Positions 1 through 7,872 of a stretch of 64,000 nucleotides of DNA are shown piece after piece. Position 1 is the stretch's first letter. Every line of letters starts with the position of its first letter. A program made the translations under genes and the position numbers. The notes under the pieces are model-generated. The model saw only the letters and a program-made list of their open reading frames with translations. It was not told the DNA's origin and ran no database searches. The DNA comes from Pseudomonas guariconensis (GTDB lineage Bacteria; Pseudomonadota; Gammaproteobacteria; Pseudomonadales; Pseudomonadaceae): assembly GCF_900102675.1 (NCBI RefSeq), contig NZ_FMYX01000008.1:108965-172964 (forward strand), in the 5' to 3' direction.

Positions 1-5
1 CCTAC

Positions 6-82
6 GGACTCATAGCTCAGCTGGATAGAGTACTCGGCTACGAACCGAGCGGTCGGAGGTTCGAATCCTCCTGAGTCCGCCA
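6..82 (+). tRNA. tRNA-Arg (anticodon ACG)
   Basis: A full cloverleaf is visible. The acceptor stem GGACTCA pairs exactly with TGAGTCC, followed by discriminator G and an encoded CCA. The anticodon stem CTCGG/CCGAG (33-37 and 45-49) encloses loop CTACGAA with anticodon ACG at 40-42. The wobble A is normally converted to inosine and then reads CGU/CGC/CGA. The T arm GGAGG-TTCGAAT-CCTCC is intact. A strong terminator follows ten bases later, so this is the last gene of its transcript; the upstream part lies outside the window. Confidence 0.97.
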
Positions 83-91
83 CACACCAAG

Positions 92-122
92 AAGCCCGCT
101 CGATTAGAGCGGGCTTTTTGTT
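92..122 (+). terminator. Rho-independent terminator after tRNA-Arg(ACG)
   Basis: The 9-bp perfect stem AAGCCCGCT (92-100) / AGCGGGCTT (108-116) with a 7-base loop runs into a T-rich tract. Confidence 0.9.
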
Positions 123-483
123 TTTCCGTGTCGCTGAATTGTCAGCAATGTCGAACTAAGCTCATTCCAGGTGCGATGCCCTCAAGAACAGGTGTTGCAC
201 AGGTCTGACACATTCTGTCGTATGTGCTTTTTTCTTTTTTGCCGCCGTCGCACTGTTGGTTTCGAGCGTTGTCGTAGCTTTATCGCGCAAACGATTGTTC
301 TGGCCAAAATTTTAAGCGATCTGACAGCTGATGCAGTGTATGATTGCGCCCGTCAGCCCCGCCGGGGCTAGTGGAATACCACCATGGACTTACCCAGTAG
401 TTACTCGATAACACGATTTACCAAGCTAGATCTGACCGATTGATTCTCCCGGCGTGCTCCGCTGCTGGGAGTGGAGTTCGCCT
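123..483 (+). other. Intergenic leader of mgtE
   Basis: About 360 bases without a convincing gene. The only clear structure is a short GC-rich hairpin, AGCCCC/GGGGCT (355-360 and 364-369), about 115 bases before the mgtE start. Because mgtE genes in other bacteria carry Mg2+-sensing leaders, this long leader deserves attention, but I do not recognise an M-box or another known riboswitch. A 66-codon open frame at 171-371 has no ribosome site and an atypical composition, so I did not call it. Confidence 0.4.
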
Positions 484-1926
484 ATGACCGAAGTAGAAGT
501 AAAGAAAGCCCAAGAGAGCCTGCAGGATCGCCTGGCCCAGGTGATCGAACTGTTGCAGCGCCAGCGGGTGGTCGAGGACCTGACGCACCGTCAGGAAGGT
601 CACCACCACGATCTGGTGGAAAACCTTGTCCACCGTCAGAACCTGGTCGAGCTGCAGCGCAAGCTCGACGACCTGCACCCCGCCGACATCGCCTATATTC
701 TTGAAGCTCTTCCGCTGGAAGACCGTCTGACGGTATGGCAGTTGGTGCGCTCCGAGCGTGACGGCGACATCTTGCTCGAAGTCTCCGACGCCGTACGCCA
801 GACCTTGATCGCCGACATGGACGATCACGAGTTGCTCGCGGCCGCCAAGGAGATGGATGCGGACGAACTGGCCGACTTGGCGCCGGAATTGCCGCGAGAT
901 GTTGTCCATGAGCTAATGGAAAGCCTCGATGCGCAGCAGCGTGAGCGCGTACGCTCGGCCCTGAGCTACGACGAGGAGCAGGTCGGTGCGCTGATGGACT
1001 TCGAGATGGTGACCATCCGCGAAGACGTCAGCCTGGAAGTGGTGTTGCGTTACTTGCGCCGGCTCAAGGAGCTGCCTGGCCATACCGACAAACTGTTCGT
1101 GGTCGACTACGACGGCATCCTCAAAGGCGTGCTGCCGATCAAGCGTCTGCTGGTCAACGACCCGGAAAAGAAAGTCGCGGAGGTCATGGCCAATGACCCG
1201 GTGACCTTCCATCCCGAGGAAGATGCCTATGATGCCGCCCAGGCCTTCGAACGATACGATTTGATTTCCGCGCCAGTCGTGGACAAAAGTGACCGTTTGA
1301 TCGGTCGTCTGACCATCGATGAAATGGTCGACCTCATCCGCGAGGAGAGTGAGAGCGAAGTGCTCAACATGGCGGGTCTGCGCGAAGAAGAAGACATCTT
1401 CGCTTCGGTCTGGCGTTCGCTGCGTAACCGCTGGGCATGGCTGGCCATTAACCTGATCACCGCCTTCGTGGCTTCGCGGGTCATTGGCCTGTTCGAAGGC
1501 TCCATCGAGAAGCTGGTCGCCCTGGCCGCCTTGATGCCGATCGTTGCGGGTATTGGTGGCAACTCTGGTAACCAGACGATCACCATGATCGTACGTGCCA
1601 TGGCACTGGACCAAGTCTCGCCGGGTAATACCGGTCGTCTGATGCGCAAGGAGCTGGCGGTTTCGCTGCTCAATGGCCTGATCTGGGGTGGGGTGATAGG
1701 TGCAGTGGCCTTCTGGCTTTATGGCAGTTGGTCGCTGGGGCTGGTGATGACCGGCGCGATGACGCTGAACCTGTTGCTGGCTGCGTTGATGGGGGTACTC
1801 ATTCCGATGACCCTGACCCGTCTGGGGCGCGACCCAGCGATGGGGTCGAGTGTCATGATCACTGCCGTGACCGACAGTGGTGGTTTCTTCATCTTTTTAG
1901 GGTTGGCCACCTTGTTCCTGCTCTGA
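484..1926 (+). CDS. mgtE: Magnesium transporter MgtE
   Basis: Inner-membrane Mg2+ channel/transporter of 480 aa, the usual family length. The N-terminal two thirds is the cytosolic MgtE-N superhelix followed by a pair of CBS domains that sense Mg2+ (around residues 135-265; the segments ending in VMANDPVTFHP and RLTIDEMVDLI are typical). The C-terminal third holds about five membrane segments with the conserved pore motifs PIVAGIGGNSGNQ and AVTDSGGFFIFLGLA, the latter containing the Asp that lines the ion path in the family. ATG 484 is preferred over ATG 454 because GGAG lies 7 bases upstream of it and MTEVEVKK is the usual N-terminus. The gene is monocistronic and ends in a terminator shared with the convergent amrZ. 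Confidence 0.96.
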   Translation: MTEVEVKKAQESLQDRLAQVIELLQRQRVVEDLTHRQEGHHHDLVENLVHRQNLVELQRKLDDLHPADIAYILEALPLEDRLTVWQLVRSERDGDILLEVSDAVRQTLIADMDDHELLAAAKEMDADELADLAPELPRDVVHELMESLDAQQRERVRSALSYDEEQVGALMDFEMVTIREDVSLEVVLRYLRRLKELPGHTDKLFVVDYDGILKGVLPIKRLLVNDPEKKVAEVMANDPVTFHPEEDAYDAAQAFERYDLISAPVVDKSDRLIGRLTIDEMVDLIREESESEVLNMAGLREEEDIFASVWRSLRNRWAWLAINLITAFVASRVIGLFEGSIEKLVALAALMPIVAGIGGNSGNQTITMIVRAMALDQVSPGNTGRLMRKELAVSLLNGLIWGGVIGAVAFWLYGSWSLGLVMTGAMTLNLLLAALMGVLIPMTLTRLGRDPAMGSSVMITAVTDSGGFFIFLGLATLFLL

Positions 1927-1948
1927 GCATCCGGACCAGATCTGCAAT

Positions 1949-1977
1949 AAAAAAGCCAGCATTGAGCTGGCTTTTTT
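1949..1977. terminator. Bidirectional terminator between mgtE and amrZ
   Basis: Perfect inverted repeat AAAAAAGCCAGC (1949-1960) / GCTGGCTTTTTT (1966-1977) with a 5-base loop. It gives a U-tract on either strand, as expected between convergent genes. Confidence 0.92.
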
Positions 1978-1993
1978 ATGGATGGTGCAAAAC

Positions 1994-2320
1994 TCAGGAA
2001 GCGTCTGCAGCCATTTCCACATCGTGAGCGATGAGGGCGACCAGCGCGTTCTGCTGGCGGTGGGAGAGTTGGCGGAAGCGCTGCAGCAGCTCGCGCTCAT
2101 GCAGACTCAGCTCGGGACTGTCCAGGCGCATGCTGAGCTCGTCGCCCAGCGCACCTTCCTGGATAAGGCTTTGTTCCAGGCGTGCGATGATCTCGGAGTT
2201 CATGCTGCGGTGGTGGTTGCGCGCTACCTCGGCAATGCGCTCACGCATTCCGTCTGGCAGGCGGACGACGAACTTGTCAGCGGTGCGGCTTGAATAGATA
2301 GCCTGTTTCATTGGGCGCAT
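1994..2320 (-). CDS. amrZ: Ribbon-helix-helix regulator AmrZ (AlgZ)
   Basis: Arc-type ribbon-helix-helix DNA-binding protein of 108 aa. The N-terminal strand-helix-helix unit is clear ([20 protein letters not shown], then [17 protein letters not shown]), and the C-terminal oligomerisation tail matches the AmrZ family. In Pseudomonas AmrZ is a global regulator of alginate or other exopolysaccharides, motility and c-di-GMP genes, and represses or activates flagellar genes depending on species. An in-frame ATG two codons upstream (2326) is possible; I chose MRPMKQ because known AmrZ proteins begin MRPxKQ. Neither start has a strong ribosome site. The gene is convergent with mgtE. Confidence 0.95.
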   Translation of the reverse strand: MRPMKQAIYSSRTADKFVVRLPDGMRERIAEVARNHHRSMNSEIIARLEQSLIQEGALGDELSMRLDSPELSLHERELLQRFRQLSHRQQNALVALIAHDVEMAADAS

Positions 2321-2666
2321 ATACATTGACCGGTTTTTCTGGTTCAGGGGAAGCGGTTCTCAAATTGGCCGCACGGTGGTGGCTACGACCGTGGCGGTGA
2401 CAAAATGTTCAACCGTGTTCTCAAATCTGGGTGCTCATCTTGCCCTATGGCCGCCGTTTCATTGGCGTCAATTCTGTGACAAATAGTGATCCGAATAAAG
2501 GCTTTTTGCCAGTACCAATTATCAGAAATGAGTACTGGTTTGAAAAGTTTTGCTTTTTTCGACTCGTGAGGCTGTCAGTTTATTGCCGCCAAAATCTGTC
2601 AAAAATCAGCAATGGCTATAGAAAATCCTTAAAATATGCAGGTTCCCTCATTTGAGCATAGTGGCT
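2321..2666. other. amrZ/phnN divergent intergenic region
   Basis: About 345 bases, noticeably AT-richer than the surroundings between 2450 and 2650, as expected for a promoter region serving divergent amrZ and phnN. No gene, terminator or recognisable operator could be assigned. A 74-codon frame at 2431-2655 has no ribosome site or domain and looks accidental. Confidence 0.35.
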
Positions 2667-3266
2667 ATGCGACATGACGCAAGCGGGACGTCCCGGCTGG
2701 GAGGTCGCCTGATATTTCTGATAGGACCGTCTGGATCGGGAAAAGATTCCCTTATTGATGCTGCGCGCGTGCATTTACTCGAAAACGGCGTCGAAGTCGC
2801 CAGACGCGTCATTACCCGATCGGCCGAGTCCAGGGGGGAGGCTGCCCTTAGCGTCAGCCCCGAGGTGTTCGAGCAGATGTGCGAGGACGGGGAATTTGCC
2901 ATGCACTGGCAGGCCAACGGCCTGCAGTATGGGATTCCGGTGCAGGTGAATGAATGGCTGTCCAGTGGTCGCCATGTCTTGGTCAATGGGTCTCGTGGTT
3001 ATTTGCCAGAAGCGCGCCGGCGGTATCCAAACCTGCTGGCCATTCGCTTGGAAGTGGCGCCCCAGGTGCTTCGTGAGCGGCTGTTGACCAGGGGGCGGGA
3101 GTCAGTGGAGCAGGTCGAGCAGCGCCTGGCGCGCAGTGCCCTGTTGCAGGCCGGAGATGACCCTGATGTGCATGTGCTGGACAACTCGACTTCCCTGGCC
3201 GATACCGTCAAGGCCTTGCTGCGCTTGCTGGTCGAGGAGGGCGTGATCGCGCAGCCGGCTGTCTAG
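2667..3266 (+). CDS. phnN: Ribose 1,5-bisphosphate phosphokinase PhnN
   Basis: Guanylate-kinase-like P-loop kinase of about 199 aa, the usual PhnN size. The Walker A motif GPSGSGKDS is near residue 21. In the carbon-phosphorus lyase pathway PhnN phosphorylates ribose 1,5-bisphosphate to PRPP. No other phn genes are adjacent, so it may serve general PRPP salvage here. I chose ATG 2667; an in-frame TTG at 2652 would add five residues and neither start has a strong ribosome site. The family assignment rests on the P-loop and the overall pattern (VITRSAES, DNSTSLADTV). Confidence 0.85.
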   Translation: MRHDASGTSRLGGRLIFLIGPSGSGKDSLIDAARVHLLENGVEVARRVITRSAESRGEAALSVSPEVFEQMCEDGEFAMHWQANGLQYGIPVQVNEWLSSGRHVLVNGSRGYLPEARRRYPNLLAIRLEVAPQVLRERLLTRGRESVEQVEQRLARSALLQAGDDPDVHVLDNSTSLADTVKALLRLLVEEGVIAQPAV

Positions 3267-3353
3267 GCATGACCCGCTTGGAGGTGCCGTTCCTGCGGGC
3301 CTGAGCAGTCTTGCTTTGCTGAAAAGGGCTACGGCTAAAAAGCCGATTCAGGC

Positions 3354-3382
3354 ATGACAAACGGTTGAACGCTGGTTAAGAT
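3354..3382 (+). promoter_or_regulatory. Candidate sigma-70 promoter for tRNA-Arg(CCT)
   Basis: ATGACA (3354-3359), a 17-base spacer and TAAGAT (3377-3382) give a plausible -35/-10 pair. A start near 3389 would yield a precursor leader of about 70 bases that folds into hairpins before the mature tRNA. Confidence 0.45.
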
Positions 3383-3460
3383 GCTCGCCGCCTTCGCACA
3401 CCAGTCTGGCTGCTGCGAAGCATCTTGAATGGAGCTCCCCGTGTGGGAGTCCAGCTATCC

Positions 3461-3535
3461 GTCCTCGTAGTTTAATGGATAGAACGGGGCCCTCCTAAGG
3501 CCTTGATGCAGGTTCGATTCCTGCCGGGGACGCCA
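3461..3535 (+). tRNA. tRNA-Arg (anticodon CCT)
   Basis: The acceptor stem GTCCTCG pairs with CGGGGAC (one G-U), followed by G and encoded CCA. The anticodon stem GGGCC/GGCCT encloses loop CTCCTAA with anticodon CCT (3494-3496), reading the rare codon AGG. The T arm CAGG-TTCGATT-CCTG is intact. Confidence 0.96.
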
Positions 3536-3541
3536 TCTTTC

Positions 3542-3562
3542 GGTAATGCTGCATTACCTTTT
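3542..3562 (+). terminator. Terminator after tRNA-Arg(CCT)
   Basis: 7-bp stem GGTAATG/CATTACC with a 3-base loop followed by TTTT, only seven bases after the mature tRNA end. Confidence 0.75.
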
Positions 3563-3647
3563 CGTCCTCCATCCCCCATCACCGATCATCAAGCAATCAG
3601 TCCCCCTTGGGATTTTCAATTGACGGAATTCCGTATCCCTGATTTAT

Positions 3648-3661
3648 TGAAACCGTTTTCA
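3648..3661. promoter_or_regulatory. PtxS operator upstream of ptxS
   Basis: TGAAACCGTTTTCA differs by one base from the established PtxS palindrome TGAAACCGGTTTCA. It lies 37 bases before the ptxS start, consistent with autorepression. Confidence 0.82.
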
Positions 3662-3698
3662 TAACCCTGCCCATAAGTACAGACAAGAAGGTCATAGG

Positions 3699-4721
3699 GT
3701 GAACAAGATGCATGCGCCTGCCCGCGGGCGGGTCACCATCAGCGAGGTAGCCCAGGCTGCCGGCGTTTCCAAGGCTACGGTTTCGCGCTACATCGGCGGC
3801 GACCGGCAATTGCTTGCCGATGCCACTGCCCAACGTATCGAGGCGGTGATCGAACGGCTCGGTTATCGCCCCAATCGCATGGCCAGCGCGCTCAAGCGAG
3901 GCCGTACCGGCCTGATCGGCATGCTGCTGGCCGATATCCGAAACCCTTATTCCGTGGCGGTGATGCATGGCGTCGAGCTGGCTTGCCGCCAGCATGGCTA
4001 CAGCTTGGTGGTGTGCAACACCGACTGCGATGACGAACAGGAGTGCCTGCACTTGCAGGCGCTGCAGTCGTACAACGTCGATGGTCTGATCGTGAACACC
4101 CTTGGCCACCATGCGGGTGAGTTGGCCAGCTTGGGCCGCGAGCTGCCGATGGTGCTGGTGGACCGACAACTGGCCGAGCTGCAGACCGACCTGGTGGGGC
4201 TAGACAACACCGACGCCGTCGAACAAGCATTGGAGCACCTGCAGCGGCAAGGTTATCGCGACATCCTGGCGGTCACCGAGCCCCTCGATGGCACCAGTTC
4301 GCGTCAGGAGCGGGTGTCTGCGTTCCAGGCGTCCATCGCACGCAGGCCCGGCATGCGCGGTCAAGTCCTGGAAGTGAGCAGTCGCCTGCCGGAGCAGTTG
4401 GCAGGATTTTTGGCGGGCGCAGGTTATGGTCCGCAGGCGCTGTTCAGCTGCAACGGTGTGGCTACCCTTGAAGTCATGCGGCATCTGCACCGACGTGCCG
4501 AGCATCCGTTCCATAATCTGGGCCTGGTCGCCCTCGATGATCTGGATTGGTACCCGTTGGTCGGGGGCGGCATCACTGCCCTGGCACAACCCACTGAGCG
4601 CATCGGCGCGGCCGCGTTCCAGTGCCTGCTGGAGCGTATGCAAGGCAGTCGATTGCCCGCCCGGCGCCTGGACCTTCGTGCTGAACTCATCGTTCGAGGT
4701 TCCAGCCGACCCATTGACTGA
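3699..4721 (+). CDS. ptxS: LacI-family repressor PtxS of 2-ketogluconate genes
   Basis: LacI/GalR-type regulator of 340 aa. The N-terminal helix-turn-helix is TISEVAQAAGVSKATVSRYI (residues 13-32), followed by the hinge and a periplasmic-binding-protein-like effector domain (GLIGMLLADIRNPY to the C-terminus). PtxS represses its own gene and the kgu and gluconate dehydrogenase genes until 2-ketogluconate binds. The identity is supported by two PtxS-type palindromes, one before this gene and one between it and kguE. GTG 3699 is chosen because AGAAGG lies about 8 bases upstream; ATG 3708 would be too far from it. A terminator directly follows the stop codon. Confidence 0.95.
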   Translation: MNKMHAPARGRVTISEVAQAAGVSKATVSRYIGGDRQLLADATAQRIEAVIERLGYRPNRMASALKRGRTGLIGMLLADIRNPYSVAVMHGVELACRQHGYSLVVCNTDCDDEQECLHLQALQSYNVDGLIVNTLGHHAGELASLGRELPMVLVDRQLAELQTDLVGLDNTDAVEQALEHLQRQGYRDILAVTEPLDGTSSRQERVSAFQASIARRPGMRGQVLEVSSRLPEQLAGFLAGAGYGPQALFSCNGVATLEVMRHLHRRAEHPFHNLGLVALDDLDWYPLVGGGITALAQPTERIGAAAFQCLLERMQGSRLPARRLDLRAELIVRGSSRPID

Positions 4722-4755
4722 AAAACAGCGCGGCCTGCGTGTCGCGCTGTTTTTT
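4721..4755 (+). terminator. Terminator after ptxS
   Basis: AAAAACAGCGCG (4721-4732) pairs with CGCGCTGTTTTTT (4743-4755). It begins at the last base of the ptxS stop codon and separates ptxS from the kgu operon. Confidence 0.88.
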
Positions 4756-4764
4756 ACCTGGAAA

Positions 4765-4778
4765 TGAAACCGGTTTCA
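4765..4778. promoter_or_regulatory. PtxS operator upstream of kguE
   Basis: The perfect 14-bp palindrome TGAAACCGGTTTCA is identical to the known PtxS consensus. It lies 25 bases before the kguE start codon, so repressor binding would block the kgu promoter or early elongation. Confidence 0.93.
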
Positions 4779-4784
4779 TTCGAC

Positions 4785-4792
4785 AAGAACAA
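4785..4792 (+). promoter_or_regulatory. Crc/Hfq CA motif in the kguE leader
   Basis: AAGAACAA fits AANAANAA, the A-rich target of the Hfq-Crc catabolite repression complex in Pseudomonas. It overlaps the start of the ribosome site AAGGA (4791-4795). Confidence 0.55.
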
Positions 4793-4803
4793 GGACTACA
4801 ACG

Positions 4804-5574
4804 ATGCACGCGAACCCTGTTTCCATCAGCCTGTCGAGCTTCGGCGCCGATACCGTACGCCACCATGGTCAGCTCGCTTACCTGCCTCTGCTGGCTGCGG
4901 CCGGTGCGTGTCGCGTGGAGTGGCGCGAGGAGTTGTTCGAGGCATGGCCTGACGCCGCCGAACTTGCCAGTGCCAGTGCGGCGCTGGGCCTGGAAAGCCT
5001 GTTCTCCACACCGCTGGAACTGTGGCGCGAGGATGGCAGTTTGGAGCCGCACGTGGCGGGACGGTTGCAATTGGCCAACGAGGTTGGCGCTGTAGCCTTG
5101 AAGGTCTCCCTCGGCCACTATCGCGAGAGTTGCGACCTTCAGGCCTTGCGCCCATTGCTGGGGCAGGGGACAGCCCTCTACGTGGAGAACGACCAGACCG
5201 TTCAAGGCGGGCGTCTGCAGCCGTTGCTGAGCTTCTTCCAGCGTGCTGCGAACCTAGGCCTGGCACCGGGCATGACCTTCGATATCGGTAACTGGTACTG
5301 GCAGGACGAGTGTCCCCTGCAGGCCGCGCGGGCCTTGGGACCCTGGGTGCGTTACGTGCACTGCAAGGCCGTCGAGCGCCGCACCGATGGCCGCAGGGCG
5401 GCGATCCCGCCGCAAGCGAGCGATTTGGCCGATTGGCGTGAGCTGATGGCCTGTTTTGCCCCAGGCGTGCCGCGGGCAATCGAGTACCCCCTGGTGAGTG
5501 ACGATCTATTGACGTTCACGCGTGAGCAGGTTGTGCAGTTGGCCGCGCTCGAGGCGGAGGTGTGCCATGGCTGA
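4804..5574 (+). CDS. kguE: KguE, TIM-barrel isomerase-like protein of the 2-ketogluconate operon
   Basis: Xylose-isomerase-like/AP-endonuclease-2 TIM-barrel protein of 256 aa. Typical strand ends with metal or sugar ligands are LYVENDQT, MTFDIGNWYW, YVHCKAVE and RAIEYPL. KguE is annotated as an epimerase in Pseudomonas 2-ketogluconate operons; its exact reaction is not firmly established. It is the first gene of kguE-kguK-kguT-kguD. The ribosome site AAGGA is 8 bases before ATG. It overlaps kguK by 8 bases, which suggests translational coupling. Confidence 0.9.
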   Translation: MHANPVSISLSSFGADTVRHHGQLAYLPLLAAAGACRVEWREELFEAWPDAAELASASAALGLESLFSTPLELWREDGSLEPHVAGRLQLANEVGAVALKVSLGHYRESCDLQALRPLLGQGTALYVENDQTVQGGRLQPLLSFFQRAANLGLAPGMTFDIGNWYWQDECPLQAARALGPWVRYVHCKAVERRTDGRRAAIPPQASDLADWRELMACFAPGVPRAIEYPLVSDDLLTFTREQVVQLAALEAEVCHG

Positions 5575-6520
5575 CTGGGACGTGCTCTGCTTCGGCGAAA
5601 CCATGGCCATGTTCGTGGCCGAGCAGTGTGGCGATCTGGCCCAGGTCGAGGGATTCGCCAAGCGCATCGCCGGAGCCGACAGCAATGTGGCCATCGGCCT
5701 GGCCCGCCTGGGTCTGAAAGTGAACTGGCTGAGCCGGGTGGGCGCCGACTCTCTCGGCGCCTTCGTGCTCGCCAGCCTGCGCCGTGAGGGGCTGAGCTGT
5801 GACGACGTCGAAATCGACCCTGAACATCCGACAGGTTTTCAACTCAAGGCCCGCTGCGACGACGGGCGAGATCCGCAGGTCGAGTATTTTCGTCGTGGCT
5901 CTGCGGCCAGTCACCTGTCATCCGCTGTGCTACGGCCAAGCCTGCTCAAAGCGCGACACCTCCATGCCACGGGTATCCCACCAGCCTTGTCGGCATCTTG
6001 CCGTGAACTTTCCCACAGTTTGCTGGATGCCATGCGTGCCTGTGGGCGGAGTGTGTCCTTCGACCCGAACCTACGCCCGTCGCTGTGGCCGAACTTGCAG
6101 ACCATGGTGCAGGAAATCAATGCCCTGGCGATCAAGGCCGACTGGGTGCTACCGGGCCTGGAGGAGGGGCGTCTGCTGACCGGCAGGCAGTCACCCGAGG
6201 CCATCGCCGGCTTCTACTTGGAGCGTGGTGTGCAGCAGGTGGCAATCAAGCTTGGGGCACAAGGCGCGTACTACCGCAATACCGCGGGCGCCGAGGGCAT
6301 GGTAGCGCCGCAGCCGGTGGCCCAGGTGGTGGATACGGTGGGGGCGGGCGATGCCTTTGCCGTCGGCGTGATCAGCGCCTTGCTCGAAGGCCACGACCTG
6401 CGTCGCGCCGTGACGCGCGGCAACTGGTGTGGCAGCCGGGCTGTGCAATCGCGCGGAGACATGGAAGGGCTGCCGCAACGCTTTGAGCTGGACCATTTCG
6501 AGATGCGCGCGAGCGCATGA
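5567..6520 (+). CDS. kguK: 2-ketogluconate kinase KguK (PfkB family)
   Basis: PfkB/ribokinase-type sugar kinase of 317 aa. The N-terminal glycine-rich signature (FGETMAMF, later AGADSNVAIGLARLG) and the C-terminal PfkB motif DTVGAGDAFAVGVI with the catalytic Asp are present. It phosphorylates cytoplasmic 2-ketogluconate at C6 for KguD. ATG 5567 has GGAGG 6 bases upstream and is the normal MADWDVLCFGE start; the open frame extends further upstream inside kguE, but that part is not coding. Confidence 0.94.
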   Translation: MADWDVLCFGETMAMFVAEQCGDLAQVEGFAKRIAGADSNVAIGLARLGLKVNWLSRVGADSLGAFVLASLRREGLSCDDVEIDPEHPTGFQLKARCDDGRDPQVEYFRRGSAASHLSSAVLRPSLLKARHLHATGIPPALSASCRELSHSLLDAMRACGRSVSFDPNLRPSLWPNLQTMVQEINALAIKADWVLPGLEEGRLLTGRQSPEAIAGFYLERGVQQVAIKLGAQGAYYRNTAGAEGMVAPQPVAQVVDTVGAGDAFAVGVISALLEGHDLRRAVTRGNWCGSRAVQSRGDMEGLPQRFELDHFEMRASA

Positions 6521-6555
6521 CGACCGAACCTGCCGGCCTGGCCGGGACCTGTTGC

Positions 6556-6569
6556 AACAAGAACAAAAA
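6556..6569 (+). promoter_or_regulatory. Crc/Hfq CA motif in the kguT leader
   Basis: AACAAGAACAAAAA contains two overlapping matches to AANAANAA. It sits just upstream of the kguT ribosome site AGGAG (6574-6578), suggesting a second translational catabolite-repression point inside the operon. Confidence 0.58.
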
Positions 6570-6585
6570 GCTCAGGAGACACACC

Positions 6586-7863
6586 ATGCAGATCGACCGA
6601 ATTGCTCCACGGCGTTGGTGGTACATCATGCCGATCGTCTTCATCACCTACAGCCTCGCTTACCTCGACCGTGCCAACTACGGTTTCGCGGCGGCCTCAG
6701 GCATGGCCGATGACTTGCACATCACCCCGGCCCTGTCCTCGCTGCTGGGGGCGCTGTTCTTTCTCGGTTATTTCTTCTTCCAAGTTCCCGGCGCCATCTA
6801 TGCCGAAAAGCGCAGCGTGAAGAAACTCATTTTCGTCAGCCTGATCCTTTGGGGTGGGCTGGCGACGCTCACGGGCATGGTCCAGGACGTCTACCTGTTG
6901 ATCGGCATCCGCTTTTTGTTGGGTGTGGTCGAGGCGGCGGTGATGCCGGCCATGCTGATCTACCTGTGCCACTGGTTCACCCGGGCCGAGCGCTCGCGGG
7001 CCAATACCTTCCTGATCCTCGGCAACCCGGTGACCATCCTCTGGATGTCGGTGGTTTCCGGCTACCTGGTCAAGCACTTCGACTGGCGCTGGATGTTCAT
7101 CATCGAAGGGTTGCCTGCCGTGCTCTGGGCCTTCATCTGGTGGCGCCTGGTGGATGACCGCCCAGAACAGGCCAAGTGGCTGGCCGCGCAAGACAAGGCA
7201 GCGCTGCGCGAGGCTCTGGCCGCAGAGCAGCAGGGCATCAAGCCGGTGAAGAACTACCGCGAAGCCTTCCGCTCGCCCAAGGTGATCATCCTGTCGTTGC
7301 AATACTTCTGCTGGAGCATTGGGGTCTACGGCTTCGTGCTCTGGCTGCCATCGATTCTCAAGCAGGCTGCCGCGCTGGACATCGTTACCGCTGGCTGGCT
7401 GTCGGCGGTCCCCTACCTGGGGGCGGTGCTGGCCATGCTGGGCGTGTCCTGGGCCTCGGACCGGATGCAAAAGCGCAAACGCTTCGTCTGGCCGCCATTG
7501 CTGATCGCCGCATTGGCGTTCTATGGCTCCTATGTTCTGGGCACCGAGCACTTCTGGTGGTCCTACACGTTGCTGGTGATTGCCGGTGCCTGCATGTACG
7601 CCCCCTATGGCCCGTTCTTCGCCATCGTCCCGGAGCTGCTGCCGAGCAATGTCGCCGGCGGTGCCATGGCCCTGATCAACAGCATGGGGGCCTTGGGCTC
7701 GTTTTCCGGCTCGTGGTTGGTGGGCTACCTCAATGGCGCCACGGGTGGCCCAGGTGCCTCCTACCTGTTCATGTGCGGCGCGCTGCTGGTGGCTGTGGCC
7801 CTGACCGCCGTTCTCAACCCTTCGCAACAGGTGCAGCGCCCGCGCCTGGCGCCCAGTCAATAG
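6586..7863 (+). CDS. kguT: 2-ketogluconate transporter KguT (MFS)
   Basis: Major facilitator of the anion:cation/phthalate permease type, 425 aa with about 12 membrane segments. The early signature SLAYLDRANYGFAAA resembles GudP/ExuT-type acid-sugar permeases. It imports 2-ketogluconate made in the periplasm by the gluconate dehydrogenase encoded downstream. ATG 6586 has AGGAG 7 bases upstream; the open frame continues upstream to overlap kguK, but without a ribosome site. Confidence 0.94.
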   Translation: MQIDRIAPRRWWYIMPIVFITYSLAYLDRANYGFAAASGMADDLHITPALSSLLGALFFLGYFFFQVPGAIYAEKRSVKKLIFVSLILWGGLATLTGMVQDVYLLIGIRFLLGVVEAAVMPAMLIYLCHWFTRAERSRANTFLILGNPVTILWMSVVSGYLVKHFDWRWMFIIEGLPAVLWAFIWWRLVDDRPEQAKWLAAQDKAALREALAAEQQGIKPVKNYREAFRSPKVIILSLQYFCWSIGVYGFVLWLPSILKQAAALDIVTAGWLSAVPYLGAVLAMLGVSWASDRMQKRKRFVWPPLLIAALAFYGSYVLGTEHFWWSYTLLVIAGACMYAPYGPFFAIVPELLPSNVAGGAMALINSMGALGSFSGSWLVGYLNGATGGPGASYLFMCGALLVAVALTAVLNPSQQVQRPRLAPSQ

Positions 7864-7872
7864 GATCCGACC

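Noticed and set aside
171..371. 66-codon open frame upstream of mgtE
   Set aside because: No ribosome site, unusual Cys/Arg-rich composition, and it overlaps a hairpin in the mgtE leader; better explained as non-coding leader.
2431..2655. 74-codon open frame upstream of phnN
   Set aside because: Lies in an AT-rich promoter region with no ribosome site and no recognisable domain.
1..3600. tRNA-associated genomic island or prophage attachment
   Set aside because: Both tRNA-Arg genes are flanked by core genes and terminators; no integrase or direct repeat of the tRNA 3' end was seen.
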